A stretch of DNA of 64,000 nt from NCBI GenBank assembly GCA_948474755.1, contig CAOLHI010000025.1, positions 586,001 to 650,000 of the forward strand, given 5' to 3'. This document shows positions 33,429 through 46,034 of this stretch, piece after piece. Position numbers and translations under genes: made by a program. Origin of the DNA: Ctenosaura bakeri. Lineage: Eukaryota; Chordata; Lepidosauria; Squamata; Iguanidae. Within the stretch, counting starts at the first letter, position 1, and every line of letters starts with the position of its first letter. The notes under the pieces were generated by a model. That model saw nothing but the letters and a program-made list of their open reading frames with translations. It was not told the origin of the DNA and ran no database searches.

Positions 33429-36400
33429 TAGGAAGTGTAAAAAGCCCATGAAAGTACGGCAGCTATGGCAAGAATTTGTTTCCCTGGATATAGTTGTGAA
33501 AGAAGACAGTAGGTATAGTAACTGCTGGTGTGTGTGTCTCTTGCTTTGAGAAACAAATTCTCCTTCTATTATAAATAAAGGTAATACTGCAATTTGCTTT
33601 AGCTCTTGTGGTGGTTTTCCTGAAAGTGATCAAATGACTGTTCCATCATAGAGTACATAAATGATGGTGTAATTTCTGTATCAGATGATGTAGTTTTAAA
33701 AATCTACTATACAGCTAGTCTGCAGTCATTGAATACACCTTGGGTTTGGTATTTTATGAAAAGAAGAACAATGGGATGAGCAGTTGCAGTGTGGGACAAT
33801 TTACCCACCCCAGTATATTTTCAGCTGATTTTCCTGAGTGATGATAAATCTACTTCTGGTTTTCCACTGTTTCTTTTCAACTGATTTTCGGCCTGAAAGA
33901 GAATATCTGGGGTCATGGAATGTGGTGTTGGGCAGCATATTTGCTGAGTTTCACACAAGTTTTCATGAGATTTTTTTCAATGCGAGTGGGATTCCAGGGG
34001 CTTGGATTTCAGGGCCTCATGTGGCCTGCACTTACCCCATATCTGTCCCAGGCAGAAAGTTTTCTTGTCCTGTGTTAGCAAGAAAAAGTTGCAAGTAGTA
34101 GCGAGGAGGGGACAAATCTGGCCACTCACCCTAAATTGAGATTGATTTGAAGGCTTATAACAACAAATAACCTTACCAGCAACTTGCTGAAAGTAGGCAT
34201 TTGTAGAAAGGTGTAAGAATCAACAGACAGAACCCACTCCACGCACATAAACATTATGGACTACTGAGTAAATATTTTGTAAGTGATTCATTCGTAAGCC
34301 CTTACATTGTTCTTACTTACAGGAATCTCACTTAGCATTGCTAGAAGTTCTTAGGAAAATTCCATTACATTTTTTAAAAGTTAATTTAATTCACAACAAA
34401 TTAAGAAAAATTGTTGTACTTAATTGTAACAATTATTGTTTTCTTGTAATAGCAGATGTATCATGCCTGTAGATGATTAGAGTATCTGTTTGGTTTGGCT
34501 AGTAAAAAGAATGCTTCAAAAATAATATTCAGCCGTAAAGACTGGCACTTTACGGCATCCAACTAGGTACACATCTCAGTTTACCTCTTTTGTTGAATTT
34601 CTGAGGAATGCTGTTTCATGTGTGCAATTTTAGACATGCATAAAATGCACACATGAACTACTTTGCTGGAATGCTTCCAGTTTTCTCTCTTCTTGTACCA
34701 AGTTGTCAGTCCAGTGCTTTACTGTCAGGAGTTCAGGAATGATGCTGTTGAAATATTATTTCCTGAATGAAAGCAACATGGGAGTACCATGTACATTTTC
34801 CCCCAAATACATTAATGCATTCAAAACAACAGTTAAAATGGCTATGCTCTAAGCAGAACATAGTGGATAGAATAGGTAATGGGTAGAATTTTTCTTGGGC
34901 TTCTAATTTTTATTAGGCACCAGTAACTGAGTTTTTCATAGGCATGCTCTAGATGCCACAAAACCTTCCCCTCTTGCGTACACAGAGACATAAACATGTA
35001 TATGCATCGTAGTATTTGTATTGCAAATCCTGATTTAGATCAGCAGGACTAAATGCCTGAATTTGTGTTGGCAGTCTGACTATAATCAAAGACCTCTCTA
35101 AAGTCCACATTGGTCTGTATCGTTTCCAGCTGTGAACAAACCATTCAGTGAAATTGGTTAGTCCTACGAGAGCTTAGCGATATATTTTTCAGAAAAAGCA
35201 ATTTTACAGATGTTTAATTACCGGTAACCCTCACCTTCAGCTGGTCTTTCTGGTACACTGACGGTCTGATACTGCTGATTGAAATATTAAGAAAACTGCT
35301 TAGTTTGTATGTATGGTGAAACCTGGCATATGCCAGCTATTCTTAGGAATGCCCCACTTAAGTTGAACCATAGCAAGAAGGAGAAGAAATTGCTGTTCCT
35401 GTGCATGTGCTTAAAAAGGCAGCTTGAACTTTGTGCACTTAACTAGACTTTCTTCAGTCTTAGTGAAAGTGTGTAGTATAATGTGCACTGAAATGTGTTA
35501 AGAGTTGGTGGGTAAAACTTAGATTGGAGGTAGACATTTTCCTAGGCCTGATCCTGGATTGCTAGCCTGTACTCGACATTGCTTAACATGGATTATAGTA
35601 TTTAAGGATTAACTAATTACATTTCTCTAGTAGTTGAAATGGTAAAAGTATGTTTTCCCACTCGTCCAATGAGTCTTGAGTAGTAGCAAATGATTATAAA
35701 GATGGCTGCATATTTGTTGAAATAGGGAGCTAAATATAGCAAAAAAAAGTGCCTGTGTTCTCTTGTATGTGAGGAAGGTACTGATTCAGTTTTGTGCTTG
35801 CTTGAGCATTTCACATAAAGTATTGAAAATGTGAGTAAAATCATATGGTTTTTTTTAAATGTACAACACACTTTGTCTCAGAGATGGGTCTCAGATTACA
35901 GAAGTTTTCTTTCGACTAGCAGTTAAGAGGTTAAAGGTATGAGCCGATGACCCTGTCCTTGATGTTATCAAAGATGGTGTTCAGACTATTAAAGGCCTGT
36001 GCAGGATTTGTTAACTGCTGCCAAAGTTGACTGAGAACATTGCAGAAGAATAATACAACACTCTGACTCCAGCAGTCTAGGAATGACTGGGAAATGTCCA
36101 CAGTATTGCAGAAATGGATAATCTGATTGACAGAGAGCATTGACAGACTGTCTGATCAGTGTTGGTATATCTAATTGAAATATAGACTATACTATTAATG
36201 ATTGGATTTTATATCAGCATGGCAAGAAACATACTTTGGTAGGTCTTAACCCAATAAATATTGTCAGAAACCAAATAAAAAATATTCTTTGCAGACTATG
36301 AATTTTAGAGCTTTGTGAAATAATTTGTGTATGCATAAAATCTGTCATCTTCAGAAAAGGATAAAACAGTGAAATCTTGACAAACTTTTCTGAAGTGATA

Positions 36401-36604
36401 ATATATTTCTACATGTAGTGTATTTAAGTAAATGCTCATTTTCCTAACTTTATGAAATTAGGAGTTCTTAACAATTTCGAGGCTGTATATTTCGAGTTTA
36501 TTATGGGATAAGAAAAGTCGTAACTGTTCTTTCCATGAAACCAAAGCATTTTATGTTTTCAGTTCAAGTGCAGATATGACTGTAGGGGTAATCTGTCAGA
36601 GTTT
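33429..36604. other. Long intronic stretch with little recognisable repeat
   Basis: About 3.2 kb with no gene. A short Sauria-like tail (GAGATTGATTTGAAGGCTTA then TAACAACAAATAA, about 34127-34168) is the only hint of a mobile element. A 69-codon minus-strand frame at 35931-36140 looks protein-like but is unassigned. Confidence 0.4.
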
Positions 36605-36843
36605 AGGGCCTAGGTACTCTAAAGACACCAGATCCTGTCTGATCTTGGAAGCTAAGCAGGATCAGCCCTGGTTAGTACTTGTATGGGAGACTGCCAATGA
36701 ATGCCAGGTACTGTAGGCTATATTTTAGAGAAAGGAACTGGCAAAACCACCTCTGAATTTTCCTTGCCCACAAGAACCCTGTGAAATTCGTGGGATTGCC
36801 ATACTTTGGCAGGCAACTTGATGGCACATACACACACACACAA
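36605..36843 (+). mobile_element. 5S rRNA-derived SINE (sense), best copy
   Basis: CCAGATCCTGTCTGATCTTG, GAAGCTAAGCAGGATCAGCC, CTGGTTAGTACTTGTATGGG and ACTGTAGGCTATAT follow the order and spacing of 5S rRNA, including the A box, intermediate element and C box of the internal polymerase III promoter. After the 5S part come ACCACCTCTGAATTTTCCTT and GGCAACTTGATGGCACATAC, a Sauria/Bov-B-like tail, and a (CA)n end at 36829-36842. It is a SINE, not a 5S gene, because of the tail and the mutations. Confidence 0.88.
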
Positions 36844-37324
36844 TTTGCCAGAGGCTACCTGATGCCGCTAAGTGATGCCAAAGCCAAAAATAGGTAAGCC
36901 TGGCTTAGTATCAAGGAAAGTCCTGCTTTTCTCTGTCTCCCAAACTTTTCCCATCCATCCCCCTTTTTCTTCCTGTCCGTTGGACTGGATAGTGCAAGAC
37001 AATTTGCTCTGCCAGAGATCAGAAGTGGTTACTTGCAGATAGCCTTTGAAATTAAACCAAGGGCTTCATTAAATTATTACACCAGGGTCTTATGTTTTCT
37101 GCCTCCACAGTGAATGCTGAATAGCTCATTTGGCACATCTTTAACAAACAGCTTTTTTTGTATTCTATGCGCGACCACACAGAGCAGGATCCAGAACATA
37201 GTAGAACTCTAAGCATGGTCCCTATCCTCAAAGAGAGGCTAAAGTATCTTTGTGCCAGTGTAGTGTTGTGAATACCTTTTTTGTTCAGTTCTTTCAGCTA
37301 CTCAGCTAGCCAGAGTTAGCAGAA
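36844..37324. other. Intronic stretch, unassigned
   Basis: No gene or clear repeat. Confidence 0.4.
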
Positions 37325-38349
37325 TATATGAGTATAGGAAAAGCATGTTGGGCCAGACTAAAGGCTTATTTAGTCTACGCAACCTATAGTGATCAGTTAG
37401 TTTTCTGGATGAAATGCAAGTGCAGCCACCATCTGATGCTTCCAAACAACTGATATACAGAAGCATATTGCCGCTGATACGACATAAAATCATCCTAACA
37501 AGTAGCCATGGATGGCTCACATCCAGTCCCCTTTTAAAGCCGGTCCAAGTAAGCAGACAGCACTATAGCTTGTGGAAATAAGTTGTATAGTTCGGCTGTG
37601 TTTGCTGTGAAGAATTACGGGTATAACTTGGTTAACAAAGAGATGTCTTCCTAGACATTACTTCTTTCACAGAAATGTTGGTATGAGAAGCAGAGGCAAT
37701 ATAGAAAGAGTCTGGATAGCTTCTTGCACCACAACAAGAAGAGCAGGTCAAAATTTTCCACACAGTTCTTAACCAAAACTAACAATATGTACATATAAAG
37801 TGAAACAGTCAGATCAGGTAAGCCTTTACAGAAGTAAAGAAAACCCTACAGACCACATTTCTGCGTGTTTTTCAGCACTAGAACGTCCTTTTTAGTAGAG
37901 ATCAGAATTGTACACAGTATTCCGGATGTGGTTGCACACGGAGTTGTATAGACACACATGATGTTTTAAAATTTAATTTTGAATATTTTTATGAACAGTA
38001 CATGCAAAGTAAAACACAGCAGTATGCTTTTTTTTAATTTTCAGTTTCTTTTCTAATTACACCCTCTGTTGAATTTCACTTTTTAATTGCAGCTATAACA
38101 GTGGGTAGATATTTTCATTGACCTATCTACCACAATCCCAAGATCCCTTTCTTGATCAGTTTCTGCCTGCTCAGATCACATCAGGGTATATGTGAAGTTG
38201 GGATTTTTTGCCAGGATGTATAATTTTGCACTTGCTTACAATGACTGTTTGCCATTTTACTGCTTTCTCCCAGTCTGGTGAGATTTCTTTGGAGCTCTTT
38301 TACAACCCATTTTTGTTCTTACCATTCTAAATAAGTTTAATGCCATCAG

Positions 38350-38485
38350 ATTGTTGTCGGTTTTCTGAAGATGCCAGCCACAGATGCAGGCAAAGCATCA
38401 GGAGAAAATACTAATAGAACATGGCCTCAAAGCCCGGAAAACCCACAACCTATGGATTCTGGCCGTGAAAGCCTTCAACTTTACA
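38350..38485 (+). mobile_element. 136-bp retroposon inserted in the CR1 copy, 13-bp TSD
   Basis: TTAATGCCATCAG occurs immediately on both sides (38337-38349 and 38486-38498), a perfect 13-bp target duplication. The insert contains GAAGATGCCAGCCACAGATG, AGCCCGGAAAACCCACAACC and GGCCGTGAAAGCCTTCAACT. It is a recurring reptile repeat that I take to be the 3' end of a larger retroelement, possibly Penelope-like. Confidence 0.75.
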
Positions 38486-39013
38486 TTAATGCCATCAGTT
38501 TACCAAAAGCTTTTTGAAAGTCAAGTCAGTCCAACCACATCACTCCTGTTTGTATTTTTTGTGGATACTTTCAAAGAATGCTAAGTCATTAACAGGACAG
38601 AAGCTGCCTTTACAGGAGCCGTGTTGATTCATGTTTCAACAGAGCTTGGACATCTGTATGCATACGTTTAACACTTTCCATTAATTTACTAAGCTAACTA
38701 GTCTAGTGTTTTCTAGTTCTCTCCTAGATCCCAACATACCTTGTTGGTGTTACATTGGCCACTCTCTGCTCTGTGGTTTGGAAGCTGACCTTAGGATATG
38801 CTCAAACACAGTGGGATATATAGTAATCAGAAGATCAGTAGTTTCCTGTCTGAGTTCATTAACAACTCTTTCATGGATGGTTTTTGGACCTAGTAATTTA
38901 TATACTATTAATGAGGTCTTGAGCTTCCTTTCTTATAACTGCTGTTTGTCTCAGTTCCTCATTCTCCCCATTGAACATTAATTAATTCAGGCTTAGGTGT
39001 TTCTCCAGTAGTA

Positions 39014-39149
39014 CAGTGGTTCTCAAACTTTGGACTTCCACATACTTTGGACCTGGCCTCCCAGAATTCCTACCCATTAGCTGTGTTGGCTTGGGCTTCT
39101 GAGAGTTGAGGTCCAAAATATCTGGAGGACCAAAGATTGAGAACCACTG
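39014..39149. mobile_element. hAT-type MITE nested in CR1
   Basis: The left end CAGTGGTTCTCAAACTTTGG and the right end, reverse-complemented CAGTGGTTCTCAATCTTTGG, differ at one of 20 positions. These are classic hAT termini. The interrupted CR1 reading resumes after it. The flanking 8-mers agree only partly. Confidence 0.9.
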
Positions 39150-39627
39150 CTTTAACAATGAAAACAAATGAAAATAATTCATTCAGATATTCTCTGATTT
39201 CTTTATCTTCGTTCCAAACTCCTTTAATATCATTGTAATCTAAGGATCCAGCTACCTCAGTGACTGCATTCTTGCTCCTTATGTATTTAAAGAATTCTTT
39301 ATTGTTTTTCTTGATTGATATTTGTGATATCCTGAAATCCTCCCCCCTTTTTTTTGCATAATTCATTCTGTGCTTGCATCTCCTTTGTGCAAGTCTGTGT
39401 TCTTGTCATTTGGACCAAACTTCCAGTTTCTGAAGGAAGCCTTTTTATCTTCTTAGTCATGCAAGTGGCTTCGTAGACTTTGTGCTTCCCTTTTTGATCT
39501 GTGATAAGCATTCTGGCGGAGTCACTATTAATGTGATTTTGGGTACGTCCCAGGCACAATAAAGAGATTTGATTCTTTAGACTTTTCCATTCAACTGCTT
39601 TTTGTCATTTACTTCAGTTTAGAAAAG

Positions 39628-39830
39628 TTGTTTGTTGTGTGCCTTCCAGTCACTTCTGACCTACAGCAACCCTAAGGTGACCCTATTATGGGATTTTTCT
39701 TGGCAAGATTTGTTCAGAGGGGGTTTGTCTTTGCCTTCCTGAGGCTGAGAGTATGATTTGCCCAAAATCATCCAGTAGGTTTCCATGGCCAAGCAGGGAT
39801 TCAAACCCTGTACTCCAGAATCATAGGAAA
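39628..39830 (-). mobile_element. Sauria-type SINE (antisense), nested in CR1
   Basis: GTTGTTTGTTGTGTGCCTTC, TTTTTCTTGGCAAGATTTGT, GGTTTCCATGGCCAAGCAGG and GATTCAAACCCTGTACTCC. The CR1 sequence is present on both sides. Confidence 0.9.
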
Positions 39831-40519
39831 CCAACATACCCTCTTTAGAAAGGATACTTTTAAAAATTAAAATCTAACAGTCTTGGTGTTCTGCTGCATT
39901 GCACAGCTCATATATAAATTCATTTTGGTGTCTTTGTGGTCACTATTTCCAGCTGGTTCAATCATGCTCACATCTCACGCTAGGGCTTGAACAGTACCTC
40001 TTAGGATTATGTTCAAGTTTTACTCCACTGTGATCATTTTCATGACAGTCTGATCTAGAGAACAGCCATGTAGGATATCTGAAAATTTTACCTCTTTGTT
40101 TTGCCAGGAGGATGCATTTGTTCATTCAGCATGTAAAATCCCATTTAGGTTCCTCCTTGATTTTATTCTCCTTGCATATTTTTGTTGGGGGACAACAGGT
40201 CCCCAGCACAAAGTTACTTTGAATGTGTCTCCCATACATTCTGTGAAGGAATAAACTCCTTTAAAGATATTTAACTCATTTGACACAGTGCCTAATATAC
40301 AATACCCTGTCGCCAATATACAGAGCGACACCAGCTGCACTTTGCTCTTTCAACATATGTTTATGTTATACTGCTTTCACTTTTCCTTTTTTTGAATCCG
40401 TGGAGAGAAAGAGACATGCATACATGTTTGTATGTGCACAGTTGGTAGATATGATTTCTTATTTTCTACCTGTGTGTTTTATTTTTTCTCTCATCGGAGC
40501 ACTTACAGCACAGCAGCCC

Positions 40520-40610
40520 TTCTTTGTGTGGGAATTTCAGAGCTCGGAAAAACTGCCTTTTTGGACTTCAGATTCCAGAATTCTCAAGCCAGTATGGCCA
40601 CCAGAATTAT
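40520..40610. repeat. Dispersed repeat (TTTGGACTACAGATCC family), copy 2
   Basis: CTCGGAAAAACTGCCTTTTT then GGACTTCAGATTCCAGAATT and CCAGTATGGCCACC, parallel to the copy at 9138-9230. Confidence 0.5.
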
Positions 40611-43600
40611 ATTCTGAAAAAGGTTAACATTTCCAAGCTCTCTGTGGAATGTAGATACCGAGTTCATGATGAGGATCTGCATATATACGAAAAAGATTAA
40701 ATTGTTGATCCTGCCCTAATTATGTTGCCTACATGGTTTAGCGCTCTATGCTGAAAAAAAGATACAGGATGGCTTAGGCAATGTGAAGAAGTCCTTTTTC
40801 TGTACCTGGGAGAGACCCGCAGGCAAAAGGGGCTGCATAAGATGAAACAACAAACAAAAACAGAAGTCTGGAAGTCTGCTTCTAGTTTTGAAAAGCATAC
40901 ATTTTAAAATCTTATAAAGAACAGGATATCTAAAAAGACGTCACTATTGTGCGGGCTTCCAGGTGAAACAGTAAACCCTTTTTGCCATGAAAGGTATGGG
41001 CCTGGGAAGATGGAGACTGCAGGAGCACCCATCAGGGGATATATGTGTTCACAGGGCTGCACTTTACTCCCACTTGACATAGGTGGTTGAAAAACGTCTG
41101 AGGTGATAAGAGAGAGCAATGTGATTTATTGAGAGGCATGAAGGAATCTTAAAAATGAGACTTCATATAGTCTGGTGTCTCTCGAGTCTGTAAAATTTGT
41201 TCGCCTTTAATTAAGTTTTTTTTGTGGAGAGAAACATTAATGATTTTAAAAATGGGACTTCACAACTTTAAAAAAACATCCCTTTATACCACTCAGCACC
41301 TCCCCTTTATAGTTTGGACACTGAGAAAATAGAGGGTCCAGTAATAGAAGGAGATAAAGATAAAAGCTCCTTAACAGGTGGATGATCATATTGTTATTGG
41401 ATTTTATTGTTATATTTTATGGCACATCCCACACTTCATAGGATGTCTAATTGATTTTAGCCAAGACCATCCTTCTATTTTACTGTCTTACTGTTGTACA
41501 TTGTTAGTGCTAGTCTTCTAAAAGTTAAGAACTGCAATACCTACCTCTTCTTGGAAACTTTTGAGCTCTCATTCTCTAATGAAACAAAACCTAGGTACAG
41601 GTAACTAAACTGAACACATACTTCTGTTACCTTTAGCCCTACTGTTGTTCTCATCTGACAAAATTTAGATGGCAGGATCCACTGGGAAGGGGCCTGGCTT
41701 TTTGCTTACCCGGTGTAAACTGCTAGTTGATAATGCTTTATAAATGGCTATAGAGCTTGAGCCTCTATGCACAAATCAATATGTCCTTTTTAAAAAACAA
41801 ACTTTTTTTTTTTAGACTTTAAGTACATTTACAAACAATAATCAGTATCCTCTGTCAGATATATGAAACATCTGATAATGCACCCAGTTGCCTACCGAGA
41901 CTCATGCCACTGTAAACCAATTAGACTCTCAGGTGTCATGTTGCCTTTTTGTCCCTAGAGCATTGCACAAATTAATTTTCCATGCACATATGTACTATAA
42001 AAAGTCATTCTTCCCTCACCCCCCCTTCACGGAGGATCTCACTGTTATGAACAGTGTAATAGTCCTATTTATGATGTAGAGAAGAAAATCACTCTGTCCA
42101 GACTTGTTACAATAGCCTTTAAAAAAAAAGCACGAGGCATTGGAAAGTACTGTCAGAGCGGGCTGTTATCTTTACCGCCTGTAACTCATTAGCTCATACA
42201 GATGGGGATAACTGGTAGAAGAGCTCAGCACAGCAAGCCTTTTCAGCAACAAAGAAAATAAAAGCATTCCTGTGTAACAGGCTTCAGCACTTATCTCTGT
42301 TTTCTGGTACTATTTGTGCTGAACCAAAGCAGCTGCTACCCCGAGTTAAGAGAGAACAAACTCAACATGGCGTGAAATTACCGCATTGCCATTCACATTC
42401 ATTAGGGTTATATTGCTACCAGCTACAAGCATGGCTAGTCTTTGTATGAATAATTAAATGAAATGTTGCTTTGTGATTTTCGTTTTAACCTTAAAATATT
42501 GACAGACCACAGTCCAGCATTTTGTTATATTTGAGCAAGCAGTTCCATAAAATACCAGGCTTTTATTATGCCTGTTCAATATTTTAAGAAATAAGACTGG
42601 AACTTCTCTTTTTGTTTAAAAGAACGGCATATTTTAAATAAATGCAGTTAATATTAAACAGTTTTGTGGCAACTGAGTTTGGCCGTTGGAAAACATAGAC
42701 TTGGCGCTGTAGCAAAATATACAAACAATGGCAGATACGATTTTTCACCAACAGAAATTATTCAGCTTGAAGTAGCTTGACATGCTTTGATTCTTCTCTG
42801 AATGAGAAGTCACTTTATTTGTTGCAGAACCTAAAAGAGTTTTTAAAACACATAACTGTAAATACTCTTGTCTTTGGGATTAATAAGTGAGTTGTACAGA
42901 GGCAGAGAAGTAGTTCAGGTGGAGAGTGGGAGCTAGATAATTTTAAAAGTTGGAGGAGAAAAAAGAATTTACAATAAGCCCGAGTTTCCAGGAGCATGGC
43001 GGAACTAGCAAGAGACCTGTTTCAATCCTTGTTTTTGAAGGCTTGTATATGGAGATATCTGGTTATGAAGCGGGTCTATGTTGTAAATGTGGCATTTGGG
43101 GACCAAAGTGATCTGTAATGGCTGAATCTTCTCCCTACTTTAGGAATATTGAGAGAAGTAGCAGATATTCAAGTTTGTATTTTGTAGTGGGTTCTCTAGC
43201 ATGACTCAGGAAACATTTTTGAGTTATTATCTGAAGGAGGAATGGCACAGGTTAGTATTGGAGTATATGCTTCAGCACATGGGAGATTCTCTTTCCTTGG
43301 CTGGTCTCCTCTTGGTTTGTCTCAGCTAACCTAGACCTAGGTAATTGATTCTTAAATAGTGAGTCAGCCTATAGGTAGATCCCATTGATTCAGTGGGTCT
43401 ACTCTTATCAGGACTAACAGTAGCATTTATGCCTTTGTATGTAGAAGGATGGATTATCACCAGGTAAGGCTGGGACAGACTACTGCTGCTAGTTTGTATA
43501 GACTGGTAGTGGTGGTAATAGATATGATGCTCATAAGCACCAGTATACCACTTCTCACAACTGAGCAAAGTGCTCCTATACACTATTGAAGCATCGTACT

Positions 43601-44559
43601 TGTCTGAAATTGTAAAAATTTCTTTCTGGCGTTGATATTGCTTTAAAGGGAAGCGAGGGCCTTCAGTCGCTGCCATCTTCATTACCTGTGAGTGCCCATG
43701 AGTGTACCTGTGGCTCAGAGACATTCTTAGGAAATGAAGTTGATGGGTTGTTGAACGCCCACACTCCTCAACAAGAAAAAGGATGAGAGGGAGATAAAAA
43801 GGGAACTTTTCCTGTATGGAAAGCTTCCTGAGTTTACCAAACAACAGTAAAATAAATTGCTTTACACCCATTCTTTTTCTTGGTGGTTGGGTACTAAAGT
43901 AAACATTGAGTGGCTATGGAGATGGAGAGATTGGAAGAGTGGTGGTGTTAAGAAATTCCAGTGGAGGACCGTGAAGGCTTCCTTCAGCAACCTGCTTAGT
44001 TGAGGGGGGTTTCTATGTCCATGTATCTAAATGGATGGGGGATACACACTTGCGGGAAAAATGGTTCAGGGATGATCCAAAGTGAGTGCGAATTTGGAAA
44101 GGATCCTGAAATTTCCTTTTTTTTTTAATTATGGTTTGCAGGAAGGTAGAGAAGAACAGTGGTATGTGTATGTGCACATGAACATGTGGTGTACAATGAC
44201 TGTGTGTGTATCTAAAAGAAAAAATATGTGTAGATTGGTGGTATTCTAGGTGATCTCAGACGGTTTGGTGCATTTGTCAGAAGCAACAAGCCAAGCACAA
44301 GGACTTGGTATCATTTTCCTGAAATCTTTTCTCATCACTAGATAGAATTCCCCTTGTAAAATAGATGAGATTTACCAGAGTGCCACGAAACATATGTGTA
44401 TCTTTTGTGCATTGTAGTTCTCCCTGCCCAGTGTAATCCCAAAATCCCATGCAACATATTCTGCTAGAATAAGGGTGAAGAAAGTGTTACTCATAGACCA
44501 AATATATATTTTTGGCAACATTCAAGTTTCCTAACCATCCCCCAAGCCCTAAAATTACA
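40611..44559. other. Intronic stretch with little recognisable repeat
   Basis: About 3.9 kb. I see no mobile element in most of it. A candidate conserved noncoding segment (42130-42660) and a 181-codon minus-strand open frame (43326-43871) are discussed in the findings. Confidence 0.45.
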
Positions 44560-44660
44560 ACAGCAATAGCAACAATAATAATATAATTAATAAAATATAT
44601 AAGTATATAAAATATAATTAATAAAATAATTAGGTATTAATTATAATTATTATATTTATC
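44560..44660. repeat. AT-rich low-complexity tract
   Basis: AATAATAATATAATTAATAA, AATATATAAGTATATAAAAT and similar sequence. Confidence 0.9.
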
Positions 44661-45330
44661 TACATCGCACCTTTCTCTCAAAACTGGGACTGAAGGAGGC
44701 TTACAGTTTAAAATACAATGCAACCAATAACATACAAAAATGTGAACATTAAAATGGAATTAAACTATTGAACATAATTAATATGATTTAAAAACAGTAT
44801 AGCATCCTGAGGCAATTCTTTAAAAACTTTCTGTTTTAAAGCCCTGTTGGAATGAAAAGTCTTTGTTTGACAATGCAAGGACAAGGCATATACCATTCTG
44901 GCCTCCCCAGGAAAGGCGTTCCAGAGTCCAAGGGCACCCACCAAGAAGGCTGTCTCTTGTGTCCCCAACAGCCGTGCTTGTGACAGAGGTGAAAATCAGA
45001 GAAGGGCCTCCCCTGATGATCTCAAGGCCCAGGCTGGCTCATACAGGGAGGTACAGTCTGCCAGATAGCCTGGCCTCGAGCAATATCGGGCTTTATAGAT
45101 TGTAACCAGTACTTTGAATTGAGCCCAGAAACAAACTGGCAGCTAGCAGAGCTGTTGTAACAGGGGAGAAGTATGGTTCCTGCAACCTTCCCCAGTTAAC
45201 ACGCTGGCTGCAGCTCTTTGTACTGGCTGAAGTTTCCGAACATTCTTCAAAAACAGCCCCATTTAGACTGTTCAAATGGGATGTAACTGAGACGTGTATC
45301 ACTGTGGCCAGATACAGTGTCCCAGGGAAC
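44661..45330. repeat. LINE-like interspersed repeat, copy 1
   Basis: Blocks such as CACCTTTCTCTCAAAACTGG, GGAAAGGCGTTCCAGAGTCC, GGGCTTTATAGATTGTAACC, ACTTTGAATTGAGCCCAGAA and GGGATGTAACTGAGACGTGT are typical of a high-copy lizard repeat. A diverged copy lies at 48050-48900 in the same orientation. The class is not certain: I suspect the antisense of an L2-like LINE. Confidence 0.6.
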
Positions 45331-46034
45331 ATTCACATGAGCTTTAAATGGTAAAAGCATTCCTGGCACCACCAAAACCTGGAAAATGACCCCATATTGT
45401 AATTTGACCTTTAATACTCCCAACACATCAAGCCCCCCTAAACTGGAAATCAATATATTAATAAAAAAGCTGGAAATTCAGGAAGTATAAAAACAGAAGT
45501 GGCTTCTTGTTATTTATAGTTGCATTTTTAGCCAATTTTGGTTGAAAAGTCTTTGATATAGCCCACTGAGTCAAAAGTTAGTTTCTTCTCCTGTGCTGGA
45601 ACTGTGGTCTAATCAGCTACAGAAGTAGTAACATTTTAAAACATTTACATATAAAATTAATCTTGTTAGCAGGCAGTGTTGAAAGGCAATGTACTGTAGC
45701 ATTTTTATATTGCAGAGGGTTGCAATCATAAAGGTGTCCTAGGACTAATAGAAGAATTAAAGAGAAGAAAATGTAAGCAATGAAATACTTCCATTTATTG
45801 ATCGGATATCAGAGGCCTAAGCACATGGAAGTCTTGCAACTGAATAACACACAGGGTTTAATATGCCTCTGTAGTATTTGGGAACTGACTTAATTCAGAG
45901 GATGAAATGCAACAAGACTGCTTCAGGAATTTTACTTGTCCTTCTAGATTTGCTGCTTTGGCATCTTTAAAATATTTTTAACATAGCTTTTCTTTGAGCG
46001 GGTGGGTGGAACTTGTTTTAAACCAGTTTTGATG
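45331..46034. other. Intronic stretch before exon 2, unassigned
   Basis: No repeat or gene recognised. Confidence 0.4.

Larger units (their letters stand above)
37325..40350 (-). mobile_element. CR1-type LINE, about 3 kb antisense remnant carrying nested insertions
   Basis: In minus-strand order, the 39070-39590 part encodes KKNNKEFFKYIRSKNAVTEV and then EDKEIREYLNELFSFVF, the linker before the reverse transcriptase of CR1-type ORF2. The 37880-38990 part is the reversed RT and C-terminal region (CAGAATTGTACACAGTATTC, CCCAAGATCCCTTTCTTGAT, GTGTTACATTGGCCAC). The 37325-37640 part is the 3' end. From 39.83 kb rightwards (CTTTGTGGTCACTATTTCC, GATTATGTTCAAG) it reaches the endonuclease side. Many stops are present. 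Three younger elements sit inside it (38350-38485, 39014-39149, 39628-39830). Confidence 0.75.

Noticed and set aside
35931..36140. Minus-strand 69-codon frame as a pseudogene exon
   Set aside because: The composition is protein-like, but no family is recognised, there are no splice signals at sensible phases, and it is short.
36605..36725. A functional 5S rRNA gene
   Set aside because: It has multiple substitutions and is fused to a SINE body and (CA)n tail, so it is a retroposed SINE head.
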